DNA of 31,369 bases from Methanobrevibacter sp. (GTDB lineage: Archaea > Methanobacteriota > Methanobacteria > Methanobacteriales > Methanobacteriaceae), in the NCBI GenBank assembly GCA_016838945.1, contig JADLKP010000004.1, forward strand, positions 1 through 31,369, given 5' to 3'. Under the pieces are notes generated by a model. That model saw only the letters and a program-made list of their open reading frames with translations. It did no database searches and was not told where the DNA came from. The position numbers were made by a program, and so were the translations under genes. The stretch's first letter is position 1, and each line of letters begins with the position of its first letter. This document shows positions 8,170 to 15,403 of this stretch, one piece after another.

Positions 8170-9828
8170 ATGTTTTACCCCAATATTGAACAAGCAAAAG
8201 AAATAGCAAAAGATGAGACTTATAGGAGGATTCCTATTAGTTATGAGATATTTTCAGATAGTAAGACTTCAATAGAAGTTTTAAGAAGACTTAGGATATT
8301 AAGCAATCATTGTTACATGCTTGAAAGCGTTGAAGATTCTAAAAATTGGGGCAGATACAGTTTTCTTGGATTCAATCCTATTCTTGAGTTGACTTGTCAG
8401 GATGGCAATCTTAGCATTAAGGGCAAATCCAGTTTCAGTGATTGTGAAATTGAGGATAGTCAAGAGAATTGTTTTCATGTCAAAACAGATAATCCTGGAG
8501 AATATATTCGCCAAATTATAGAGGAAAACAAATCTCCAAAACTTGAAGGAATACCTCCATTTTCAGGAGGTTTAGTAGGTTATTTTTCATATGATTACAT
8601 CAAATATAGTGAACCGTCACTTGTTTTGGATGCTCAGAATCAGGATGCATTTAAAGATGTCGATTTGATGCTTTTTGATAAGGTGATTGCCTTTGATAAC
8701 TATAAGCAGAAGATAGTAGTCATTGTTAATATGGAAATCAACAATGAAAACAATGAAAATAAGGATTCTTCCATTGAAGAAAACTATAATGAGGCATGCA
8801 AGTTCATTAAGGACATAATCAGCATCATTAAGGCAGATAATATTGTTGATTTATTAGGGGATGATTTCAATCATCATTTAACCAATAAAAAGACCATTGA
8901 ATCTATTGATAAGATGAATGAGATTGATTCATTTGAAGAAATGGACAGAATTAGAAAGGAAATTACTAAGCATTTGCCTTTTGAACTCAAATCTGACTTC
9001 CGATACCTGTTTTCAGAGGAAGATTATTGCAGTATGGTGGAAAAGGCTAAAGATTACATCAAGGAAGGAGACATATTCCAGGTTGTTCTCTCAAATAGGA
9101 TTGAAGCAGATATTGAAGGAAGCTTATTTGATGTCTATAGGGTTCTTAGAACAACAAATCCTTCCCCTTACATGTTCTATTTCTCAAGTGAGGATATAGA
9201 GATAGCAGGTGCAAGCCCCGAAACCCTTGTAAAGCTTGTTGATGATCAGATTTACACTTTCCCTTTAGCTGGAACTCGTCCAAGGGGAAAAACAGATGAG
9301 GAAGACAAAGCATTGGAAGAGGAGTTGCTTGCTGACGAAAAGGAATTGGCTGAACACAATATGCTTGTTGATTTAGGAAGAAATGACATTGGCAAAATCA
9401 GTGAAATTGGTTCTGTCAAGGTAAACAGATATATGGATATTGTACGATTTTCCCATGTGATGCATATTGGTTCAACTGTTGAAGGCATTCTAAGAGAGGA
9501 TTATGATTATTTGTCTGCTATAGATTCAATCTTGCCTGCAGGAACATTGTCTGGCGCCCCTAAGATAAGAGCATGTGAGATAATAAATGAGCTTGAAGAC
9601 AATAAAAGGGGAATTTATGGTGGAGCTATTGGCTACATTGACCTTACGGGTAATTTAGACACTTGCATTGCGATAAGGATAGCATTTGCAAGGGGTAATA
9701 AAGTATTCATTAGGGTCGGTGCAGGAATAGTTGCAGATAGCGTTCCAGAGAATGAGTTCATAGAATGTAATAACAAGGCAAAGGCGGTTATGAATGCTTT
9801 AAGAATATCGGATGGAGGAATTGAATAA
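8170..9828 (+). CDS. trpE: Anthranilate synthase component I
   Basis: This 552-residue enzyme makes anthranilate from chorismate and ammonia (glutamine-derived via TrpG), the first step of tryptophan synthesis. The N-terminal domain has the feedback-binding MLES (50-53) equivalent to the bacterial LLES, followed by WGRYSFLGFNP. The chorismate-binding domain shows PLAGTRPRG (365-373), GTLSGAPKIRA and GGAIGYIDLTGNLD. The protein is longer than many TrpE proteins (about 460-520 residues) because a charged segment at about 190-276, rich in Asn, Glu and Lys, lies between the two halves. AGGAG (8157-8161) supports the ATG. It is the first gene of the operon and follows the TRP-box promoter. Confidence 0.96.
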   Translation: MFYPNIEQAKEIAKDETYRRIPISYEIFSDSKTSIEVLRRLRILSNHCYMLESVEDSKNWGRYSFLGFNPILELTCQDGNLSIKGKSSFSDCEIEDSQENCFHVKTDNPGEYIRQIIEENKSPKLEGIPPFSGGLVGYFSYDYIKYSEPSLVLDAQNQDAFKDVDLMLFDKVIAFDNYKQKIVVIVNMEINNENNENKDSSIEENYNEACKFIKDIISIIKADNIVDLLGDDFNHHLTNKKTIESIDKMNEIDSFEEMDRIRKEITKHLPFELKSDFRYLFSEEDYCSMVEKAKDYIKEGDIFQVVLSNRIEADIEGSLFDVYRVLRTTNPSPYMFYFSSEDIEIAGASPETLVKLVDDQIYTFPLAGTRPRGKTDEEDKALEEELLADEKELAEHNMLVDLGRNDIGKISEIGSVKVNRYMDIVRFSHVMHIGSTVEGILREDYDYLSAIDSILPAGTLSGAPKIRACEIINELEDNKRGIYGGAIGYIDLTGNLDTCIAIRIAFARGNKVFIRVGAGIVADSVPENEFIECNNKAKAVMNALRISDGGIE

Positions 9829-9867
9829 TTGGACTAAATAAGTTCAATTTTGTTTAAAGGTGATTTA

Positions 9868-10437
9868 ATGATTCTATTGATAGACAATTATGATAGTTTT
9901 GCATATAATCTGTTCCAATTGATTGGGGAGGTAAATCCTGATATTGTGGTCTATAGAAACGATAAGATAGGCATTGATGAAATTAGGGATATGAATCCTG
10001 AAGCCATAATATTGTCTCCAGGTCCTGGAAAGTGTGAAAATGCAGGAATTTGCATTGCTGCAGTGAAGGAATTTTATGATGAGATTCCAATTTTAGGGGT
10101 TTGTTTAGGTCATCAGTCAATCTGCACAGCATTCGGAGCTAAGGTTTCCTATGCCAAAAGGCTAATGCACGGCAAGTCTTCAAAAATCTCTTTAGAGAAT
10201 GATCCTATATTTAAAGGGCTCTCAAATGAAATAACTGTTAGCAGATATCATTCTTTAAGTTTGTTGGAGGATACCCTTCCGGATGCATTGACAATCATTT
10301 CAAAGGCAAAGGATGATGGGGAAGTCATGGCTGTAAAGCATAAGGAATATGATGTTTATGGTCTTCAATTCCACCCTGAATCAATATTGACACCAGATGG
10401 ATTAAGGATTATAGAGAATTTTTTAAATAAGATATAA
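9868..10437 (+). CDS. trpG: Anthranilate synthase component II, glutamine amidotransferase
   Basis: A 189-residue class I glutamine amidotransferase that delivers ammonia to TrpE. The catalytic triad is visible: C79 in GVCLGHQ, and H169 and E171 in QFHPES. The oxyanion loop is SPGPG (50-54). The ATG at 9868 is preferred over a TTG 18 bp upstream because AGGTGATTTA lies directly before it and the protein then starts with the family's usual MILLIDNYDSF. It starts 39 bp after trpE. It could also serve p-aminobenzoate synthase as in some organisms; the operon position favours tryptophan. Confidence 0.95.
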   Translation: MILLIDNYDSFAYNLFQLIGEVNPDIVVYRNDKIGIDEIRDMNPEAIILSPGPGKCENAGICIAAVKEFYDEIPILGVCLGHQSICTAFGAKVSYAKRLMHGKSSKISLENDPIFKGLSNEITVSRYHSLSLLEDTLPDALTIISKAKDDGEVMAVKHKEYDVYGLQFHPESILTPDGLRIIENFLNKI

Positions 10438-10450
10438 ATATTTGGATGAA

Positions 10451-10547
10451 TTAACATTAATTGAGAAGATTTTAAAAAGATTATTAACATTAGTTGAGAA
10501 GATTTTAAAAAACATATTAACATTAATTGAGAAGATTTTAAAAAAAG
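10451..10547 (+). repeat. 33-bp tandem repeat, three copies, between trpG and trpD
   Basis: Three head-to-tail copies of a 33-bp unit begin at 10451, 10484 and 10517. Each contains TTAACATTA(A/G)TTGAGAAG followed by ATTTTAAAAA, and the copies differ at only a few bases. The unit is a whole number of codons and open in the trpD frame, where it would encode three LTLIEKILK-type 11-residue units. However, the better trpD start lies downstream, so the repeat is probably untranslated leader between two operon genes. Confidence 0.9.
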
Positions 10548-10558
10548 TGAGGGATTTT

Positions 10559-11566
10559 ATGATTAAGGAAGCTATTTTAAAAGTTTATAAACATGAGGAT
10601 TTAAGTTATGATGAGGCTTACGAGACAATGGATGAAATCATGAGCGGCAAGGCAAGTGAAGTTCAAATGAGTGCATACTTGACAGCAATGTCAATGAAAG
10701 GTGAAACAATTGAAGAGATTACTGCATCTGCTGAAGCTATGAGAGCCCATTGTGTAAGATTATTGAATGATGAGGAAGTTTTGGAAATTGTTGGAACTGG
10801 AGGAGACGGTTCAAACACATTCAACATTTCCACTACATCATCCATTGTAATTTCAGCTGCAGGAGTTCCTGTAGCAAAGCATGGAAACAGATCAGCTTCA
10901 AGCAAATGTGGTGCTGCAGATGTATTGGAAGAGTTAGGAGTGAATATCCACATCAGTCCTGAAAAGAGTTTAAGCTGCTTAAAGGAGATTAATTTATGTT
11001 TCCTCTTTGCTCAAAACTATCATTTGTCCATGAAATATGTTGCAGGGGTAAGAAAGGAGCTTTCCATCAGAACAATATTCAATATTTTAGGGCCATTGAC
11101 CAGTCCTGCAGGTGCTTCAATGGAAGTGTTGGGAGTGTATGAAAAGGAACTGATTGAACCCCTTACAGATGTTTTAAAGAATTTGGGGGTCAAGTCTGCA
11201 ATGGTGGTTTATGGTTTGGATGTGATGGATGAAATCTCTGCAAGTGACAAGACTGCAGTATGTGAACTTAAGGATGGTGAAACCAGAACATATGAGATTT
11301 CTCCAGAAGAGTTCGGCATGGTCATTTCATCTAAGGAAGACCTTGTAGGTGGAGATGCAAAGGAAAATGCTGAAATCACATTATCTGTTTTAAATGGAGA
11401 AAAAGGGCCTAGAAGAAATGCAGTTCTTTTAAATTCCGCTGCTGGGTTATATGTTGCAGGTAAAGTGGATTCATTGGAAGATGGAATAAGATTGGCTGAA
11501 GAGATTATTGATTCTGGAAAGGCATTGAATCAGCTTGAAAAATTCATTGAAGTTACAAACAGATAA
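10559..11566 (+). CDS. trpD: Anthranilate phosphoribosyltransferase
   Basis: This 335-residue enzyme transfers phosphoribose from PRPP to anthranilate, the second step of the pathway. It has the PRPP-binding GTGGDGSNTFN loop (79-89), KHGNRSASSKCGAADVLE (107-124) and the conserved RKELSIRTIFNILGPLTSPA region. The ATG at 10559 is selected because GAGGGATTTT lies directly before it and the length then matches the family. An in-frame TTG at 10442 would add 39 residues made almost wholly of the 33-bp repeat and has no ribosome-binding site that I can see. In Methanothermobacter trpD is last in the operon; here it is third. Confidence 0.95.
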   Translation: MIKEAILKVYKHEDLSYDEAYETMDEIMSGKASEVQMSAYLTAMSMKGETIEEITASAEAMRAHCVRLLNDEEVLEIVGTGGDGSNTFNISTTSSIVISAAGVPVAKHGNRSASSKCGAADVLEELGVNIHISPEKSLSCLKEINLCFLFAQNYHLSMKYVAGVRKELSIRTIFNILGPLTSPAGASMEVLGVYEKELIEPLTDVLKNLGVKSAMVVYGLDVMDEISASDKTAVCELKDGETRTYEISPEEFGMVISSKEDLVGGDAKENAEITLSVLNGEKGPRRNAVLLNSAAGLYVAGKVDSLEDGIRLAEEIIDSGKALNQLEKFIEVTNR

Positions 11567-11601
11567 TTTTCATGGTTTAAGGGATTTTTGATTATAAACA
11601 G

Positions 11602-12387
11602 ATGGTTCTTATGTTGGATAAAATTGTTGCAAAGACTGAAGAGAGATTAATTGAAGCCAAAGCCATTAAATCCTTAGATGAACTTAAGGAAGAAGTGTCT
11701 AAATTGGAAATTTCTGATGAATTCCCATTTAAGCAAGCTTTGAAAGACCCTGAAATTGCAATCATTGCAGAAGTCAAGAAGGCTTCACCTTCAAAGGGAC
11801 TCATTGCAGAGGATTTTGATTATATTGGAATAGCAAAGGAATATGAACAGGCTGGAGCTTCAGCAATATCTGTCTTGACAGAGCCATATTTTTTCCAAGG
11901 ATCCAACAATTACCTCAAGGAAATTTCAGAAAATGTCAATATTCCCCTTCTAAGAAAAGACTTTACCATAGATGAATATATGATATGGGAAGCCAAATCA
12001 ATAGGTGCTTCAGCTATTCTATTGATTGTTTCAATATTGGATGATGCTCAATTGAAGGAATATTTGGATTTGGCTCATGAATTAGGGCTTTCTGCAATTG
12101 TTGAAACTCATGATGCCGATGAAATTAGAACTGCAATGGATGCCGGTGCACAAATCATTGGCGTCAACAATAGAAATTTGGCGGATTTTACAGTAGATAT
12201 TAATAATAGCATTAACTTACGTAGTCTTGTAAATGATGATATAAGATTTATTTCAGAAAGCGGAATCAAAACAAAGGAAGATGTTACCAGATTAAAGGAA
12301 AACAATGTTGATGCAGTTTTGATTGGTGAAATTTTAATGAGAAGTGATGATAAGAAATCCATGATTTATGAGTTGAAAAACGGTTAA
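11602..12387 (+). CDS. trpC: Indole-3-glycerol phosphate synthase
   Basis: A TIM-barrel enzyme of 261 residues that closes the ring of CdRP to indole-3-glycerol phosphate. Active-site residues are present: E57 and K59 in IIAEVKKASPSKG, K119 in PLLRKDF, E168 in IVETHD, N190 in IGVNNRNL, and E219-S220 in FISESGI. The phosphate-binding end is AVLIGEILMRSDD. The start is uncertain by three codons: ATG at 11602 gives MVLMLDK, ATG at 11611 gives MLDKIV. Neither has a textbook ribosome-binding site. It is not fused to trpF, unlike in E. coli. Confidence 0.94.
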   Translation: MVLMLDKIVAKTEERLIEAKAIKSLDELKEEVSKLEISDEFPFKQALKDPEIAIIAEVKKASPSKGLIAEDFDYIGIAKEYEQAGASAISVLTEPYFFQGSNNYLKEISENVNIPLLRKDFTIDEYMIWEAKSIGASAILLIVSILDDAQLKEYLDLAHELGLSAIVETHDADEIRTAMDAGAQIIGVNNRNLADFTVDINNSINLRSLVNDDIRFISESGIKTKEDVTRLKENNVDAVLIGEILMRSDDKKSMIYELKNG

Positions 12388-12455
12388 ATTGATTTGGGAT
12401 TAAGAACATCGATTGATTTTCTGCTGAAAAAAGCTATGTTTTTTGGAGTTGAAGG

Positions 12456-13100
12456 ATGGTTAAGATAAAGATTTGTGGAATGAGACGTTTGGAAGATATT
12501 GAAATGGCAAATAAGTATAAGCCAGATTATATTGGATTTGTTTTTGCCCAAAGTCCACGTAAGGTATCATATGAGCAAGCAAAGGAATTATCAAGCCATT
12601 TGGATGAAGATATTGTTCCTGTTGGAGTTTTTGTAGATGAACATATGAAACTAATTGTAGACCTATTCAAAGATGGAATAATAAAAATTGCTCAGCTTCA
12701 TGGAGCAGAGGATGAAAATTATATAAGGAACTTAAAAGATAAATCAATTGAAGAGGCAGGAAAAGAAATACCTGTTATAAATGCAATTGAAATAAGCAAT
12801 GGTGCTCACGATTTTAATGAAAAACTTTTAGAGTGGCGAGATTCCGCATCTGACTATTTTATATTGGATAGTGGAAAAGGATCAGGCAAAACCTTTGATT
12901 GGAGTCTGATTGATAAGAATAGTGAATTCTTTAAGAATTCCATCTTCTTGGCTGGTGGTCTAAACAGTGAAAATTTGAATTTAGCCATTGAGGAATTCAA
13001 TCCATTTGCTGTAGATTTAAGCAGTTCTGTTGAAGCAGATGGATTCAAGGATGAAGAGAAAATTAAAGAAATCATGGATATTATGTATAATTATAGGTAA
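12456..13100 (+). CDS. trpF: Phosphoribosylanthranilate isomerase
   Basis: This 214-residue TIM-barrel enzyme converts phosphoribosylanthranilate to CdRP by Amadori rearrangement. The general base C7 (KICGMRR) and general acid D138 (FILDSGKGSGKTFDW) are both present, with FVFAQSPRKVS, VGVFVD and AQLHG marking successive strands. The phosphate site near the end reads VDLSSSVEADGFKDEEK, a slight variant of the usual VDVSSGVE. GGAG at 12445-12448 precedes the ATG. It sits 68 bp after trpC. The enzyme appears intact. Confidence 0.94.
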   Translation: MVKIKICGMRRLEDIEMANKYKPDYIGFVFAQSPRKVSYEQAKELSSHLDEDIVPVGVFVDEHMKLIVDLFKDGIIKIAQLHGAEDENYIRNLKDKSIEEAGKEIPVINAIEISNGAHDFNEKLLEWRDSASDYFILDSGKGSGKTFDWSLIDKNSEFFKNSIFLAGGLNSENLNLAIEEFNPFAVDLSSSVEADGFKDEEKIKEIMDIMYNYR

Positions 13101-13136
13101 CGATTATAATTTTAATTTTTAAAACGGAGATAAAAC

Positions 13137-14321
13137 ATGAGTAGAGGTAGATTTGGAGTTCATGGCGGACAATACATGTCTGAAACACTGATGAATGAAC
13201 TCTTGAACTTGGAAAAGCAATATAATCATTTTAAGGAAGATCCTGAATTTGTAGAGGAATTGAACACTCTATTGAAGGAATATGCAGGCAGACCCTCCTT
13301 ATTGTACTATGCAAAAAGAATGACAGAGGATCTTGGCGGAGCTAAGATTTATCTAAAGCGTGAAGACCTGAACCATACCGGTGCACATAAAATCAACAAT
13401 GTGCTTGGTCAATGTCTCCTTGCCAAAAAGATGGGCAAGACAAGAGTGATTGCAGAAACAGGTGCTGGTCAGCATGGGGTTGCAACAGCTACTGCAGCAG
13501 CCCTTCTTGATATGGAATGTGAAGTATTCATGGGTGAAGAGGACACCAAGCGTCAAGCATTGAATGTATTTAGGATGGAGCTTCTTGGAGCAAAGGTTCA
13601 CACAGTCACAACCGGTTCCAAAGTCTTGAAGGATGCAGTAAATGATGCATTCAGAGAATGGATTTCAAGAGTTGATGACACTCATTATGTAATCGGCTCT
13701 ACAATGGGGCCACATCCATTTCCAACAATCGTAAGGGACTTTCAGGCAGTAATTAGTGAAGAGATAAAGGAACAGATTATAGAACTTGAAGGCAAGCTTC
13801 CTGATATGGTCATTGCCTGTGTTGGTGGTGGAAGCAATGCTATGGGAGCATTCTACAACTTCTTGGAAGATGAAGAAGTGCAATTGATTGGAGTTGAAGC
13901 TGCAGGAAAGGGAATCGATACAGAATTCCATGCGGCAACAATTGCTAAAGGGGAACTTGGAATTTTCCATGGAATGAAATCCTATTTCTGCCAGGGCAAT
14001 TATGGTCAGATTTCTCCGGTTTACTCAATCTCTGCAGGACTTGATTATCCGGGAATCGGTCCGGAACATGCTTATTTGCATGATATCGGAAGGGCACAGT
14101 ATGTTTCAGCTACAGATGATGAAGCAGTTGAAGCCTTTGAATACTTGTCAAGGATGGAAGGAATCATTCCAGCCATTGAATCATCTCATGCAATAGCTCA
14201 TGCAATGAGGGTTGCAGGGGATATGGATAAGAATGATGTGATTGTAATTAATGTGTCTGGCCGTGGAGATAAGGACGTAGCAGCCATTGCCCGTTATAAG
14301 GGAGTTGAATTATACGAATAG
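13137..14321 (+). CDS. trpB: Tryptophan synthase beta chain (TrpB1 type)
   Basis: A 394-residue PLP enzyme that condenses indole with serine to tryptophan in the alpha2beta2 complex. The PLP lysine is K85 in HTGAHKINN, the catalytic glutamate is E107 in AETGAGQHG, and the phosphate-binding GGGSNAMG follows. The length and the compact N-terminus (RFGVHGGQYM) place it with the TrpB1 class that works with TrpA, not the longer stand-alone TrpB2. CGGAGA precedes the ATG. trpA follows after 18 bp, as expected for partner subunits. Confidence 0.97.
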   Translation: MSRGRFGVHGGQYMSETLMNELLNLEKQYNHFKEDPEFVEELNTLLKEYAGRPSLLYYAKRMTEDLGGAKIYLKREDLNHTGAHKINNVLGQCLLAKKMGKTRVIAETGAGQHGVATATAAALLDMECEVFMGEEDTKRQALNVFRMELLGAKVHTVTTGSKVLKDAVNDAFREWISRVDDTHYVIGSTMGPHPFPTIVRDFQAVISEEIKEQIIELEGKLPDMVIACVGGGSNAMGAFYNFLEDEEVQLIGVEAAGKGIDTEFHAATIAKGELGIFHGMKSYFCQGNYGQISPVYSISAGLDYPGIGPEHAYLHDIGRAQYVSATDDEAVEAFEYLSRMEGIIPAIESSHAIAHAMRVAGDMDKNDVIVINVSGRGDKDVAAIARYKGVELYE

Positions 14322-14339
14322 TTGTGGGGGATGTTTTAA

Positions 14340-15125
14340 ATGAGTGATAAAAAGGATATAAAAATTGCGGATGCTTTTAATGATGGAAAGGCTTTCATTG
14401 GATTCCTCACTGCAGGGGACCCTACAATTGAAAAGACTGTTGAATATGTTTTGGCTATGGAAGAGGCAGGATGTGACCTTGTTGAAATAGGAATCCCATT
14501 TTCAGATCCTGTGGCTGAAGGGCCGGTTATTCAAGAGGCAAACCTTAGGGCGCTATCAAACAATACAAATACCGATGATGTTTTTGAAGCTATTAGGAAA
14601 ATCAGGGAAAAGTCAGATGTGCCTCTTGTATTTTTGACTTATATCAATCCAGTGTTCTATTACGGATATGACAAGTTCTTCAAAAGATGTCATGAATTAA
14701 ATGTCTGCGGTATCATTTCACCTGACCTTCCTTATGATGAGAAGGGTGAGATTCTTGAAGTGACTCAGAAGTATGGCATTGACATAATCAGTTTGATTGC
14801 ACCAACCTCAAAAGAGAGAATTCAGATGATTGCAAGGGAAGCAACTGGATTTATTTATGTTGTTTCATCATTAGGGGTTACTGGAATGCGTAGTGAGATT
14901 AGAACTGATTTAGAATCAATTTTAAGTGATATAAAAGAAGTTACTGATGTTCCTGCTGCAGTTGGTTTTGGTATCAATACTCCAGAACAAGCGAAAAATA
15001 TTGCAAAAGTGGCCGATGGTGTTATTGTAGGAAGCGCAATTGTAAACATTATTGCAGAGCATGGAGAAAATGCAAGGGAGCCTCTTGTAAATTATGTTAA
15101 ATCAATGAAAGACGCCATTTTATAA
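14340..15125 (+). CDS. trpA: Tryptophan synthase alpha chain
   Basis: This 261-residue TIM-barrel subunit cleaves indole-3-glycerol phosphate to indole and glyceraldehyde 3-phosphate and channels indole to TrpB. The catalytic glutamate is E49 in DLVEIGIPFSDP. The second catalytic acid, an aspartate at position 60 in the enteric enzyme (ADGP), is glutamate here (AEGP at 59-62), and the numbering needs no gap. Loop 6 (SSLGVTGMR) and the phosphate-binding GFGINTPEQ and VGSAIV are intact. GGGGGATG precedes the ATG. It is the last trp gene; T-rich DNA follows. Confidence 0.95.
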   Translation: MSDKKDIKIADAFNDGKAFIGFLTAGDPTIEKTVEYVLAMEEAGCDLVEIGIPFSDPVAEGPVIQEANLRALSNNTNTDDVFEAIRKIREKSDVPLVFLTYINPVFYYGYDKFFKRCHELNVCGIISPDLPYDEKGEILEVTQKYGIDIISLIAPTSKERIQMIAREATGFIYVVSSLGVTGMRSEIRTDLESILSDIKEVTDVPAAVGFGINTPEQAKNIAKVADGVIVGSAIVNIIAEHGENAREPLVNYVKSMKDAIL

Positions 15126-15134
15126 TAGCTTCTT

Positions 15135-15175
15135 TTAATATTTTTAATAGTAATTTTTTTATTATTTTCTATTTT
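15135..15175 (+). terminator. T-rich terminator region after trpA
   Basis: Starting about 10 bp past the trpA stop there are several T runs, including TTTTTTT after a weak inverted repeat AATAGTAA / TTATTATT. Archaeal polymerases stop at such U-tracts. This is the likely end of the trp transcript; the stem is weak. Confidence 0.4.
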
Positions 15176-15300
15176 TTAATTATTATTTCAATCCTCCTCA
15201 TATTCTCGGATCTGAACAGTGTGTATTTTAAGGAAATAATTAAAGAAATGATGATCAATCCTAGGGGTTTAATTGGAAAAAGTTTTTAATTGTGATTTCA

Positions 15301-15403
15301 CAATTTAAACTTCCATTATCTTCAATAAAATATTACAATTTAAACTTCCATCATCTCCAATAAAATATTACAATTTAAACTTTCATAATCCTCACTAAAA
15401 TCA
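15301..15403. repeat. 35-bp tandem repeat, three copies
   Basis: Three direct copies begin at 15301, 15336 and 15371. Each starts CAATTTAAACTT, continues with CCATNATCTTC-like sequence and ends in AATAAAATATTA. The third copy is the most diverged and runs into the end of the convergent symporter gene. The repeat lies between two convergent transcription units, so it would be at the 3' end of the symporter transcript. No dyad strong enough for a terminator was noticed inside the unit. Confidence 0.85.

Noticed and set aside
9829..9867. Tryptophan attenuator or leader peptide in the trp operon
   Set aside because: Neither this gap nor the region before trpE contains a short Trp-rich frame or competing hairpins; control appears to be at the promoter through TRP boxes.
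10451..10547. CRISPR-like array
   Set aside because: The 33-bp units are directly abutting with no unique spacers; the same holds for the 35-, 40- and 64-bp repeats. No cas genes are present.
10442..10558. N-terminal extension of TrpD from a TTG codon through the 33-bp repeats
   Set aside because: TTG start without a ribosome-binding site, while ATG 10559 has GAGGGATTTT before it and gives the normal family length. Kept only as an alternative within a finding.
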